Shown here one piece after another: positions 52,501-62,850 of a stretch of DNA of 64,000 bases. The DNA lies in NCBI RefSeq assembly GCF_030867145.1, contig NC_134443.1:2170001-2234000 (forward strand), given 5' to 3'. The stretch comes from Opisthocomus hoazin (lineage: Eukaryota > Chordata > Aves > Opisthocomiformes > Opisthocomidae). The translations under genes were made by a program, and so were the position numbers. Numbering within the stretch: position 1 is the first letter of the stretch; each line of letters begins with the position of its first letter. Under the pieces are notes generated by a model. That model saw only the letters and a list, made by a program, of their open reading frames with translations, had not been told where the DNA came from and searched no databases.

Positions 52501-55500
52501 GAGAGCTGGGGGCACCCCTTTGGCTCTGGGGACCCCCCCCCAGGCTCTGGGGACCCCCGGCTCTGGGGACAACCCCCCCCCAGGCTCTGGGGACCCCTAC
52601 TCCAGCTCTGGGGACACCCCTTCAGCTCTGGGGACCACCCCCCCAGGCTCTGGGGACCCCCCCAGGCTCTGGGGACCACCCCCCCAGCTCTGGGGACCCC
52701 CCCAGGCTCTGGGGACCCCCCCTCCAGCTCTAGGGACCCCCCCCTCCAGCTCTGGGGTCCCCCCCAGGCTCTGGGGACACCCCCAGGCTCTGGGGACACC
52801 CCCGGGAGAGCTGGGGGCACGTCCCCGCAGGGGGATGCTGGGTGGAGGGGTCCCCCGGGGGCGATGGGGGGGCCATGGCGCCCACCCCCCGCCCGTGTCC
52901 CCCCCAGCCGCCACCCGGGAGCGCCCCAACTCGGCCATCTACCCCTCGGAGAGCTTCCGCCAGACGCTGCTGGGCCCGCGCCGCGGCCGACCCTCGCTCT
53001 CCCTCCTCTCCAAGAGCGTCTCCACCACCAACATCGCCGGGTACGGGGGCGAGCGGGGGTCCGGGGGGGTCCGGGGGGGGTCCCCGGAGCGTGGCCCTCA
53101 CGCGCGTCCCCCCTGCAGGACGCTGAACGACGAGTCCCCGCTGGGGATACGGCGGATCCTCTCCCAGTCCACCGACTCCCTCAACACGCGCAACCGCACG
53201 CTCTCGGTGGAGTCGCTCATCGACGAAGGTGGGGACCCGGCGCGGCGGGGGGGGACGCGGGGCGCAGGGCCAGCCCCCCCCCCTCCCGCCACCGTCCTCC
53301 CGCGCAGGCCCCGACGTCGTCCTCAGCCAGCTGCTGAGCGACTTCGAGACGGACGGGAAGGACTTCGAGGCGGATTCCTGGAGCCTGGCCGTGGACAACA
53401 GCTACCTGCAGCAGCACAAGATGGACGTCATGAAGCGCCAGGACGTCATCTACGGTGGGCGGCCAGGGGCCCCGCGGGACGGGGAGGGGGACGGGGGAGG
53501 GCAGCGTGAGCTGGGGATGGAGGGACAGGGTGGGGGACACGGCGGTGGGGCAGAGAGGGGGACATGGGGACACAGGGACAGGGTTGGGGACACAGGGATG
53601 GGTCAGAGAGGGGGACATGGGGACACAGGGACAGGGTTGGGGACACGGGGATGGGTCAGAGAGGGGGACATGGGGACACAGGGACAGGGTTGGGGACACG
53701 GGGATGGGGCAGACAGGGGACATGGGGACACAGGGACAGGGTAGGGGACACGGGGATGGGGCAGACAGGGGACATGGGGACACAGGGACAGGGTAGGGGA
53801 CACGGGGATGGGTCAGAGAGGGGGACATGGGGACACAGGGACAGGGTAGGGGACACGGGGATGGGTCAGAGAGGGGGACATGGGGACACAGGGACAGGGT
53901 AGGGGACACAGGGGCAGGTCAGAGATGCAGGGATGGGGATGGAGAGATGGGGACATGGGGACAGGGTTGGGGACACAAGGATGGGTCGGAGATGCAGGAA
54001 TGGGGATGGAGAGATGGGGGACGCAGGGACAGGGTAGGGGACGCAGGGACAGGGTAGGGGACGCAGGGACAGGTCGGAGGTGTGGAGGTGAGGTCACAGG
54101 GACAGGATGGGGGCACAAGGACATGTCAGAGGTGCAGGGTTGGGGATGCTGAGGTGGGGGACGTGGGGATGGGGAGATGGGGGACGTGGGGAGATGGGGA
54201 GATGGGGGATGTGGGGAGATGGGGATGGGGAGATGGGGGACATGGGGACATGGGGATGGGGAGATGGGGGACATGGGGACATGGGGATGGGGAGATGGGG
54301 GACGTGGGGCCATAGGGGAGGGGATGCAGAGGTGGGGACACCCGAGGCGGTGGGGCCAGGGCGCGGTGCCGTCCCCGCGGCGCGGAGCAGCCGAGGTCCC
54401 GCCGCGGTGGCTGCCCCTCTCACCCGTCCCGCCCCGCGGCAGAGCTGATCCAGACGGAGATCCACCACGTCCGCACGCTGAAGATCATGGCCAACATGTT
54501 CCGCAAGGCCATGCTGGAGGACCTGCAGGTGGACCCGGCCACGGTGCAGAAGATCTTCCCCTGCGTGGACGAGCTGGGCCAGATCCACGAGCGGTTCCTG
54601 GCGCAGCTCCTGGAGCGGCGCAGGGAGTCCCTGGCCCAGGACAGCAACAAGAACTTCGTCATCAACCGCCTGGGGGACATCCTCGTCAACCAGGTGGGGA
54701 CGGCCGGGGCCACCAGAGCTGGAGGGTGCTGGGGGGGGGTACGGGCTCGCTGATGTCCCCTCCTCTCCCCAAGTTCTCGGGCACCAGCGCGGAGCAGCTG
54801 AGGAAAGCCTACTCCGAGTTCTGCAGCAAGCACACCAAAGCCGTGAAGGAGTACAAGGAGCTGCTCGCCCGCGACAAGCGCTTCCAGCAGTTCATCCGGG
54901 TGAGCACCCGGCCCCGGCATGGCGGCGGGGGGACCCCCTGATGGGCGTCGGGGTCTCCCCGCGGGCTCCGGCCTTCGTGCCCCGCTGGAAGACCCTTCTG
55001 CTGACTCCGTGCCTCGGTTTCCCCAACGGCGCGTCTCTCCCTGACGCCTCGTAACGTGGCTGTGGGCTCGGGGAGGGGGTGGCCGCTGCTAACGGGGTGC
55101 CCTGTGCCCCTTCCGTCCCGCCGGCAGCGGATGACGCGGTCCCCGCTGCTCCGACGGCACGGCGTGCCCGAGTGCATCTTGCTGGTGACGCAGAGGATCA
55201 CCAAGTACCCGGTGCTCATCGAGCGCATCCTGAAGAACTCCAAAGGTGACGGGGCCGGGGGCGGGCGGGGGGCTGCCTGTGCGGCAGGGGGGGGCCCAGC
55301 CCTGACCGTGTGCCCCCCCACCCCACCCCGATTCCTCCCAGACAACGAGGGTGACTCCGCGGACCTGTCGCGAGCGCTGAAGCTGGTGAAGGAGCTGATC
55401 TCCGCCATCAACGAGGAGGTGCACGCGTGCGAGATGAACGCGCGGCTCTGGGACGTCTACAGGCGCGTGGACGGCCGGGCCAAGGTGCAGCTGCCCTGGG

Positions 55501-58500
55501 AGAGCCGCGCCGGCGTCTTCGGCAAGGACGAGCTCCTGCGGCGCAAGCTGGTGCACAGCGGCTGCATGCTCTGGAAAACGGCCGCCGGGCGCTTCAAAGG
55601 TGGGGGCCGGGGTGCTGGTGGGGGGTGCCAGGGTGCTGGGGATGGGAGGTGCCAGGGGGTGGGGATGCTGGGGGAGCAGAGTGCCAAGGAACGGGGTACC
55701 AGGGGCTGAGGATGCCCAAGGAACGGGGTACCAGGGGCTGGGGATGCCCAAGGAACGGGGTACCAGGGGCTGGAGGTGCCCAAGGACCAGGGTGCCAAGG
55801 AACGGGGTACCAGGGGCTGGGGATGCCCAAGGAACAGGGTACCAGGGGATGAGGATGCCCAAGGAACGGGGTACCAGGGGCTGGGGATGCCCAAGGACAG
55901 GGTGCCAAGGAACAGGGTACCAGGGGATGAGGATGCCCAAGGAACAGGGTACCAGGGGGTGGGGATGCTGGGGGATCAGGGTGCCAGGGGATGGGGGTAC
56001 CAGAGGGTGGGGATGCCCAGTGAGCAGCGTGCTATGGGGTGGGGGGACCACGGCATGGGGATGCTGGGGGACGGGGGTGCCAGGAGGTGGGGTACCAGGG
56101 GATGGGGATGCCCAGGGGCCAGGGTGCTATGGTGTGGGGGGATCAGGGTGCCAGGAGATGGGGTACCAGGGGAGAGGGATGCCAGGGAATGGGGGTACCA
56201 GGGGGTGGGGATGCCCAGTGACCAGCGTGCTATGGGGTGGTGGTACCAGGGCACGGGGATGCTGGGGGATCAGGGTGCCAGGAGGTGGGGTACCAGGGGA
56301 TGGGGATGCCAGAGAATGGGGGTACCAGGGGGTGGGGATGCCCAGTGACCAGTGTGCTATGGGATGGGGGTACCAGGGCACGGGGATCAGGGTGCCAGGA
56401 GGTGGGGTACCAGGGGATGGGGATGCCAGGGAATGGGGGGTACCAGGGGATGGGGATGCCCAGGGGCCAGAGTGCTATGGGGTAGGGGGATCAGGGTGCC
56501 AGGAGATGGGGTACCAGGGGATGGGGATGCCAGGGAATGTGGGTAACAAGGGATGGGGATGCTGCAGGAGCAGGGTGCCAAGGAACAGGGTACCAGGGAA
56601 TGAGGATGCCCAAAGAACGGGGTACCAGGGGATGGGGATGCTGGGGGATCAGGGTGCCAGGGGATGGGGGTACCAGGGGGTGGGGATGCCCAGTGACCAG
56701 CATGCTATGGGGTGGGCAGACCAGGGCATGGGGATGCTGGGGGACCGGGGTGCCAGGAGGTGGGGTACCAGGGGATGGGGATGCCAAGGAATTGGGGTAA
56801 CAAGGGATGGGGATGTCCAAGGACCAGGGTGCCGTGGGATGGGGGTACCAGGTCATGGGGATGCTGGGGGCCCAGGGTGCCAGGAGGTGGGGTACCAGGA
56901 GACGGGGTACCAGGGGATGGGGATGCTGCAGGAGCAGGGTGCCAGGAGATGGGGTACCAGGGAATTGGAGGTACCTGAGGGTGGGGCTGCCAGCGACCGC
57001 AGTGCTGAGGGTGGAAGGTGCTGGAGGATGAGGGTGCCTGCGTTTGGGGGTGCCCAGGGACTGGGGTGCCGGGGGATGAGGGCACCTGGGTGTGACGGTG
57101 ACGGGCTACCGGGGTGCCAGGGGATGGGGGTACCGAGGGATGGAGATGTCAGGGTGCCAGGGGGTGGGGATGTCTGCAGAGCCGGGTGCCAGGAGACCCT
57201 CACCCCGCCATGGAGGAATTTGGGAGCAGCCCTGGGACGATGGGGACCCTGGGGCTCTGCGGGGTGGGACCCGGCCCCTCACCTCCCCCGCGCCCTCCCA
57301 GATGTCCTGGTGCTGCTGCTGACCGACGTCCTCATCTTCCTGCAAGAGAAGGACCAGAAATACACCTTCCCCATGCTGGTGAGCCGCCGCCGCCCGGCCC
57401 CGCGTCCCCGGACCGCGGCCGCGACGGTGGCACCGGTGCCGGGACAGCGTGTGCCCGCCGGCGTGCCCACCCCGTCGCCCGTCCCGCAGGACAAGCCGGC
57501 CGTCATCTCCCTGCAAAACCTCATCGTGCGCGACATCGCCAACCAGGAGAAGGGGATGTTCCTGATCAGCGCCGCGCCGCCGGAGATGTACGAGGTCCAC
57601 GCCGCCTCGCGCGACGACCGCAACCACTGGATGAAGGTCATCCAGCAGACCGTCAGCCTGTGAGCGGCAGCCCGGGGTGGGGGGCTCGGGGGGGTCCCCG
57701 CGGCCGGGGGGGCTGGCGATGGGGAGGGTGACGGCGGGCGCAGCTCCGCGTCGGGTCCTCTGAGCCTCGGCAGGATGCGGCGTGGCGGGGTTGGGGGGTC
57801 CCGGCTCTGACCCCCCCTGCCCCCGACCCTCCCAGCTGCCCCAGCCGCCAGGACTTTCCCCTGATCGAGACGGAGATCGAAGCGTCCCTACGCAAGCTGA
57901 AAGGTGGGTGCCACCCCCGCGGGGGTCCCCGCCCGCGTCCCCCCGTGCCCTGCTGGTCCCCCCAAACCCTGCTGGTCCCCCCAAACCCTGCTGGTCCCCC
58001 CCGCACCCTGCTGGTCCCCCCCGCCCCGCTGACCCCCCCGGCCCTGCAGACCGCATCCTGCAGCACGACCGGAAGATCGCGGCGCTGCTGGAGGAGAAGG
58101 TGGGGCTGTTCGCCGACGCGCTGGCGCTGGCCGGCGGCTGCGAGGACCCCTCGCCCACCCTGGCCCCCCGCACCCTCTTCCGCTCCGACTCGGCCGAGGG
58201 GTCCCGGGGGGAGAAGCTGATGCACGACGCCATCCGGGAAGGTACGGACGCTCCGGGATGCTCCGGGATGCTCCGGGATGCTCCGGGATGGCGATGCTCC
58301 GCACTGGGACGAGGCGGGGGGCTGGGCGGGGGTCCCCACCGCAGCGCGGGGCTCATCCTGCGCTCCCCCGCAGTGGAGAGCCTGAAGGAGATGCTGACGG
58401 GCGCCGGACGCGACCGGGACCAGCACGGCGAGGCCGAGAGCTGCCCCAGCCCCGGTGCCAGCAGTAAGGGGGGCCGGGGGCCGGGGGCCGGGGGCCGGGT

Positions 58501-61500
58501 GGGGAGGGGAGGGGGGGCTGCGCCGGGCTCGGGGTCCCCCGGGACCGCGGCGGGGCTCAGCCCCGGCCTCTCCCCGCAGACGGCGACGCCGGCAGCTTCA
58601 ACGGCTCCCTGGAGTTCTGCAGGGCGGATTCGGACGCTGGGCAGCGGGTGAGCGGGGGGGGGGGGACATCGGGGGGACACCCCCACCCCGTGCTGGGGCC
58701 ACCGCGCTGTCACTGTCCTCTCTCTGCAGGACGGGAACGGCAACCAGCTCCAGCAGCGGGGACCCCAGGAGGTGAGGGTGGTGGGCTGGGGTGGGGACGG
58801 GGACGGGGATGGGATGGGATGGAATGGGATGGGGCTGGGATGGGGACAGGGATGGAATGGGGTGGGATGGGATGGGGACAGGGACAGGGATGGGATCGGG
58901 ATGGGATGGAATGGGATGGGGATGGGGATGGGATGGAATGGGGTGGGATGGGATGGGAATGGGGTGGAATGGGATGGGATGGGGACAGGGACAGGGATGG
59001 GATGGGATGGGGATGAATGGGGACAGGGACAGGGATGGGATGGGGACAGGGACTGGGATGGGATGGGGATGGCATGGAATGGGATGTGACTGGGATGGGG
59101 ATGGGGGTGGGATGGGATGGAATGGGGTGGGGGTCGCATGGAGACAAGGATGAGAAGGGAAGTGGGATGGGATGGGGACAGGGATGGGATGGGACGGGGA
59201 TGGGGACTGGGATGGGATGGTTTGGGGACAGGGATGGGATGGGGATGGGATGGGATTGGGATGGGGAGTGGGATTGGGATGGGGAGTGGGATGGGGATGG
59301 GGAGTGGGATGGGATGGTTTGGGGACAGGGATGGGGACAGGGATGGGATGGGATGGGACGGGGATGGGGACTGGGATGGGATGGTTTGGGGACAGGGATG
59401 GGATGGGGATGGGATGGGATGGGATTGGGATGGGGAGTGGGATGGGGATGGGGAGTGGGATGGGATGGTTTGGGGACAGGGATGGGGACAGGGATGGGAT
59501 GGGACGGGACGGTGCAGAGACCCATGGCACCAGCATGCCTCCGTTTCCCCGGGGAGGGGCTCACCATCCCGTGCCCCCCTCGGCAGGAGATCACCCAGCG
59601 GCTGGTGAACCTCTACAGCCTCCTGCACGAGCTCCAGGTCGGTGGGACCCCACGGCGGGGCGGGGAGCGGGACGGGGCGGGGGGCCTCACCGCCATCCCC
59701 CTGCCCACCAACCCCGCGTCGCCGCAGGCGGTGGTCAGCCGGCAGGACACGCTGCTGGAGCTGCAGCTGCACGAGGGCGCGGAGAAGCCGTCGCGCCGTG
59801 CTGCCCCGCCGCCCGCGCCCGAGCCGGCGGCGCGGGCGGGCGAGAAGCCGGGCGCCACGGAGCTGGCGCTGCTGCAGCGGCAGCACGGGCTGCTGCAGGA
59901 GGAGCTGGGCCGCTGCCGGCAGCTCTGCCAGGAGCGGGCGGCCGAGGCGGCGGCGCTGGAGACGCGGCTGCGGGACAGCGAGCGGGAGCGGGCCCGGCTG
60001 GAGCGGGAGCTGGAGGAGGCGCGGCGGCAGCTGGGGGCTCTGCGGCAGGAGGGCGGCGTGCGGGGACGGCGCGGCACCGACCCGCGGCGCAGGAGTCTGC
60101 CGGCCGGCGACGCGCTCTACCTCAGCTTCACCCCCCCGCAGGTAGGTGGGAGGGTGGGCTGGCGCATGGCACGAGCGCGGCCGGCCTCAGCCCGCCCGGG
60201 TTTGGGGTCTGGGGCAGGGGAAGATGTGCTCATGCGTGACACGAGTGTGTCCGGCCTCAGCCCGCCCGGGTTTGGGGTCTGGGGCAGGGGAGGATGTGCT
60301 CATGCGTGACACGAGTGCGTCCGGCCTCAGCCCGCCCGGGTTTGGGGCTTGGCAGCAAGGAAGGTGTGCTCACACGTGTCACGAGTGCGTCCGGCCTCAG
60401 CCCAGCTGGGGTTGGGGTCTGGGGCAGGGGAGGATGCGCTCATGCATGGCACGAGTGTGTTTGGCCTCAGCCCACCTGGGTTTGGGGTGCAGAGAGGCTG
60501 CAGTGGGGGGTTAAAGATGTGCTCATGCACGACACGAGTGCGTCCGGCCTCAGCCCACCCAGATCTGGGGCTTGGCAGGGAGGAAGATGGGCTCATACGT
60601 GTCACGATTGCATCCGGCCTCAGCCCAGCCGGGGTTGGGGTCTGGGGCAGGGGAGGATGCGCTCATGCGTGACACGAGTGCGTCCGGCCTCAGCCCACCC
60701 GGGGTTGGGGTCTGGGGCAGGGAGGAAGGTTGTGCTCATGCTTGACACGAGTGTGTCCGGCCTCAGCCCAGCAGGGTTTGGGTTCTGGGGCAGGGGAGGA
60801 TGTGCTCATGCGTGACACGAGTGCGTCTGGCCTCAGCCCACCCAGATCTGGGGCTTGGCAGGGAGGAAGGTTGTGCTCATGCATGACACGAGTGCGTCCG
60901 GCCTCAGCCCACCCGGGTTTGGTGCCTGGGGCAGGGGAGGATGAGCTCATGCATGAAGTGAGTGCGTCCGGCCTCAGCCCAGCAGGGTTTGGGGTGTGCG
61001 GAGGAGGTGGGAAGGATGTGCTCATGCGTGGCACGAGTGCGTCCGGCCTCAGCCCACCCAGGTTTGGGGCGCAGGGAGGGGGGGGTGGTGGGAAAGGTGC
61101 ACTCATGCGTGGCACGAGTGTGTTTGGCCTCGGCTGATCCGACTTTGGGGCCTGGGGAGGGGGTGGGGAGGACGTGCTCATGCGCGGCACGAGTGCGTCC
61201 GGCCTCAGCTCGTCCAGCTTTGGGGGCTCAGGGAAGGAAGGATGGCCTCGTGCATGACACGAGCTCGTCCGGCCTCAGCCCTCGCAGCTTGGGGGGCAGG
61301 GGGGCTCAGGCCTGACCCCCCCCCCGCCTCCCTCTCCGCAGCTGAGCCACGGCCCCCACCCCGGCAGCCTCTCCTACCACCACCCCGCCTTCGCCCCCTG
61401 CCCCCGGGACGAGCTGGAGCCCGACCGGCTGCGGGAGGGCGAGGAGCCCCTGGGCCCGCTCCTGGAGGACGAGGGCCGGGGGAGCCGCCGCTCACCCCCC

Positions 61501-61678
61501 GCCAGCCCCCGAGGTGGGTCCCCGCGGCGGGGGGGGGCAGAGGTCCCGCTCTCCGGGGCAGGGGGGCCGCTTAACCCGGGCTGTTCCCGCAGATTTCCTG
61601 AGGATGCAGGATATTCCCGAGGAGGTGGAGAGCGGCCAGGAGCTGAAGGAGGGCGACGGGGGCTCCTCGGACAGTTAG
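45469..61678 (+). CDS. ARHGEF2: Rho guanine nucleotide exchange factor 2 (GEF-H1), complete canonical form
   Basis: Microtubule-bound RhoA exchange factor linking microtubule loss to actomyosin contraction and innate signalling. Exons: 45469-45516, 50881-51031, 51822-51889, 52017-52080, 52908-53040, 53119-53228, 53308-53454, 54443-54693, 54774-54899, 55128-55245, 55342-55599, 57302-57378, 57490-57659, 57836-57903, 58050-58241, 58374-58463, 58580-58647, 58730-58771, 59587-59637, 59728-60141, 61342-61513, 61593-61678; 2904 nt, 967 residues (human 986). The start [16 protein letters not shown] parallels human MSRIESLTRARIDRSRE. A C1 zinc finger occupies about residues 37-85 ([20 protein letters not shown], all Cys/His present), DH about 238-430 ([32 protein letters not shown]), PH about 470-575 ([20 protein letters not shown]), and a coiled coil about 785-850. 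Ser867 in [15 protein letters not shown] matches the human Ser886 regulatory, 14-3-3-binding site. Confidence 0.96.
45860..46315 (+). repeat. About 20-bp minisatellite after canonical ARHGEF2 start exon, about 22 copies
   Basis: Units follow GGGACCCCYRCCACCRTGCK and CTGTGACCCCCACCWCCACG. The array starts 340 bp after the donor at 45517, in intron 1. It is C-rich on the coding strand. Confidence 0.9.
46316..48904 (+). other. ARHGEF2: ARHGEF2 intron 1, G-rich section
   Basis: About 2.6 kb of GC-rich DNA with many G runs of 8-14 bases and no recognised exon, repeat family or motif. Open frames in this stretch have low-complexity Gly/Pro/Arg translations and are not credited. Confidence 0.5.
48905..49620 (+). 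repeat. Polypurine tract, about 0.7 kb
   Basis: Nearly uninterrupted A/G sequence built from AAAGAAAGGAAAAAAGAAAG-like units with interspersed GATAAAAAAG, ending in a run of about 30 A at 49540-49570. On the other strand it is polypyrimidine, hence the Phe/Leu/Ser-rich reverse-strand open frames, which are not genes. Such tracts can form triplex DNA. Confidence 0.92.
49714..49782 (+). CDS. ARHGEF2: Possible alternative first exon of ARHGEF2, Cys-rich N-terminus
   Basis: An ATG opens 23 codons beginning [18 protein letters not shown] and ending CEER, followed by a good donor (CGG/GTGAGC) in phase 0. It would join in frame to the common exon at 50881, 1.1 kb downstream. Four Cys in the first six residues would be a candidate for S-palmitoylation. 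It lies just after the polypurine tract in GC-rich DNA. Only frame, donor and composition support it. Confidence 0.35.
50193..50565 (+). repeat. Duplicated block, copy B
   Basis: Second copy of the block at 43905-44265, same orientation, 6.3 kb away. It has one or two more GAGATGGGGGGGATAAC units and a short insertion near 50508-50518. It ends about 0.3 kb before the C1-domain exon of ARHGEF2. Confidence 0.85.
50610..50637 (+). repeat. (GAT)n microsatellite
   Basis: About nine perfect GAT/ATG trinucleotides in the intron upstream of the common exon at 50881. Confidence 0.9.
51285..51545 (+). repeat. About 24-bp minisatellite in ARHGEF2 intron
   Basis: Units alternate between CACCGGGCGCTGCGTGCACC and CACTGGGCATTGCATGCACC with GTGGCA or ATGGCA between. 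About eleven copies lie between exons 50881-51031 and 51822-51889. Confidence 0.88.
52185..52830 (+). repeat. C-rich minisatellite with about 183-bp higher-order unit
   Basis: Basic monomer is AGCTCTGGGGACCCCCCC (17-20 bp). A block of about ten monomers that starts with GAGGGCTGGGGGCACCCCTT (near 52317) recurs about 183 bp later (near 52500), a higher-order duplication. The array fills the intron 52081-52907 of ARHGEF2. Confidence 0.9.
53525..54320 (+). repeat. About 53-bp G-rich minisatellite in ARHGEF2 intron
   Basis: Units contain GGGGACATGGGGACACAGGG, ACAGGGTTGGGGACACGGGG and ATGGGTCAGAGA. Six or seven regular copies run to about 53910, then shorter derivatives (GGGGATGGGGAGATGGGGGA) continue. 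It occupies most of the intron 53455-54442. Confidence 0.9.
55605..57130 (+). repeat. 1.5-kb minisatellite in intron before PH-domain exons
   Basis: Irregular units of about 30-45 bp built from GGGGTACCAGGGGATGGGGA, TGCCCAAGGAACAGGGTACC and CAGGGTGCCAGGAGATGGGG, giving many KpnI-type GGTACC sites. It is the longest array in the window and fills intron 55600-57301 of ARHGEF2. Confidence 0.92.
57945..58035 (+). repeat. Short 19-bp tandem repeat, 4-5 copies
   Basis: CCCTGCTGGTCCCCCCAAAC is repeated directly before the ARHGEF2 exon at 58050 and provides its polypyrimidine tract. Confidence 0.85.
58775..59515 (+). repeat. G-rich (GGGAT/GGGACA)n array in ARHGEF2 intron
   Basis: Pentamers GGGAT and GGAAT mix with GGGGACAGGGATGGGATGGG blocks over about 740 bp. 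Larger internal blocks (for example around GGATGGTTTGGGGACAGGGA) repeat at intervals, so unequal exchange has acted. It fills most of intron 58772-59586. The coding strand is the G strand. Confidence 0.92.
60160..61300 (+). repeat. About 70-bp minisatellite in penultimate ARHGEF2 intron, about 16 copies
   Basis: Each unit has CATGCGTGACACGAGTGCGT, CCGGCCTCAGCCCRCCCGGG, then TTTGGGGTCTGGGGCAGGGG and AGGATGTGCT. Units range from about 66 to 83 bp. The array fills intron 60142-61341. Confidence 0.92.
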
Positions 61679-62811
61679 GGACCAGCTCCGGCCCCCCCCC
61701 GGCCCCCCCCAACCCCCCCCAGGGAGATGCTGGGGGCAGGATCCGGCCGGGGGGGCTGGGGACAGCGGGATGGGGGGCACCCGGGGGGGTTTTGGGGAGC
61801 TGCTCTTCCCCTGGGAGCCTTGTGGGGCTGGGGGGGGGCTGGTCGCCCCCTCCCCTCCTCCAAGCTGGGGGGGGGGGGGAGGATGACGACACAGCGGTTT
61901 GGGACCAATGTGTGTCCCCCCCCACTCTGATTTATTTATTTATTTTGTTGTCTTGGGGTGGGAGGAGGCGGCTGGGGGGGGCCCCAGTCTGTCCCAGCGC
62001 TGGGCAGGATGCGGCCCCCCCCGGGACAGCGGTGGGGTCCCCGGCGGGGATGAGCCTGTCTCTACCAAAGCTCGTCCCCCTCCCCAGTTGTGGGGGGCTG
62101 CCCGGGGCGGGGGGGCTGGCAGAGGTGGTGTTGATCAGCTGGTTGGTTCCCCTTGGTTTAACTGTAAAAAATGAAGGAAAAAAAACCCCACAAAAACGCC
62201 GAGAAAAAAAAAAACTTGGAAAATAATTAAAAAGAGCAGTCTGGACCCAAACTGTGCGGTGGGGGGCAACGGGGGGGGGGGGGGGGGCAGCAGGCAGGGC
62301 CCCATCAAGGACCCCAGGATGGGGACGCGAAGCGGGAGGACGGGTGCTGCGTGGGGTCTCAGCCGTGCAGCGAGCGCGTCGGGTCTCAAGCTGACGCCGG
62401 CGTCCCTCGGCGTCCCCCCCGCAGTGGGCGAGCGGTGACGGGGGTCCGTGTGTCCCCCCCCAGCCTGTCCCACGTCCCCAAGCCTGTCCCTGTGTTGTCC
62501 CCTCGGGGTGAGCCGAGTGGGTCCGTTCTCAGCAGGGTGCCTGACGCCGGGGTGCTGGGTGCCACGGCCCGGGGGGGCGCGGGGGGGCAGCGGGGATGAT
62601 TTTCCCGGCTCCCACGGGGAAGACGGGGAGCGGGAGGTCCCCGGGGAGGGGACGGGACAAGCCCGGGCTGGGTGCGAGCCAGCCCCGGGCGTGGGGAGGC
62701 GACGCGGCGGAGGATGCGCACCCAAGGCGCCCGCACCCACACCTCGCCGACGCTGGCAGCACCCGCACCCGCCCCGCCGGCGGTTCGGGGTGCCGGGGAC
62801 CCCCCGCCGCC
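61679..62811 (+). other. ARHGEF2 3' UTR and gap to next gene
   Basis: The first about 550 nt are the likely ARHGEF2 3' UTR, with a TTTATTTATTTATTTT AU-rich element at 61930. After the ATTAAA at 62226 comes a GC-rich 0.58 kb stretch that probably includes the promoter and 5' UTR of the next gene. No other exon was recognised. Confidence 0.55.
62226..62231 (+). terminator. ARHGEF2: ARHGEF2 polyadenylation signal (variant)
   Basis: ATTAAA, the commonest variant signal, lies in the only A-rich patch (AAAATAATTAAAAAGAGC) after the stop codon, 548 nt downstream of it. No AATAAA was found between the stop and the next gene. Confidence 0.55.
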
Positions 62812-62850
62812 ATGAAGCGGATCTTCTCCTGCTCCAGCTCGCAGGTGGCG
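62812..62850 (+). CDS. ANKRD35: First coding exon of an ANKRD35-like gene, 3'-partial
   Basis: ATG in strong Kozak context (CCGCCATGA) opens MKRIFSCSSSQVA and ends in phase 0 at a GTGAGT donor. The peptide closely matches the start of human ANKRD35 as I recall it (MKRIFSCSSTQVA), an ankyrin-repeat, coiled-coil protein encoded at 1q21. The ankyrin exons would lie beyond the right edge. The call rests on 13 residues, so a paralogue cannot be excluded. Confidence 0.6.

Noticed and set aside
53217-54341. Repeated peptide [16 protein letters not shown] on the minus strand
   Set aside because: It is a translation of the 53-bp intronic minisatellite of ARHGEF2; no gene signals are present.
57106-59886. 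926-codon minus-strand open frame rich in Pro, Ser and His
   Set aside because: It runs antisense through ARHGEF2 exons and the GGGAT array. The composition reflects the repeat, not a protein.
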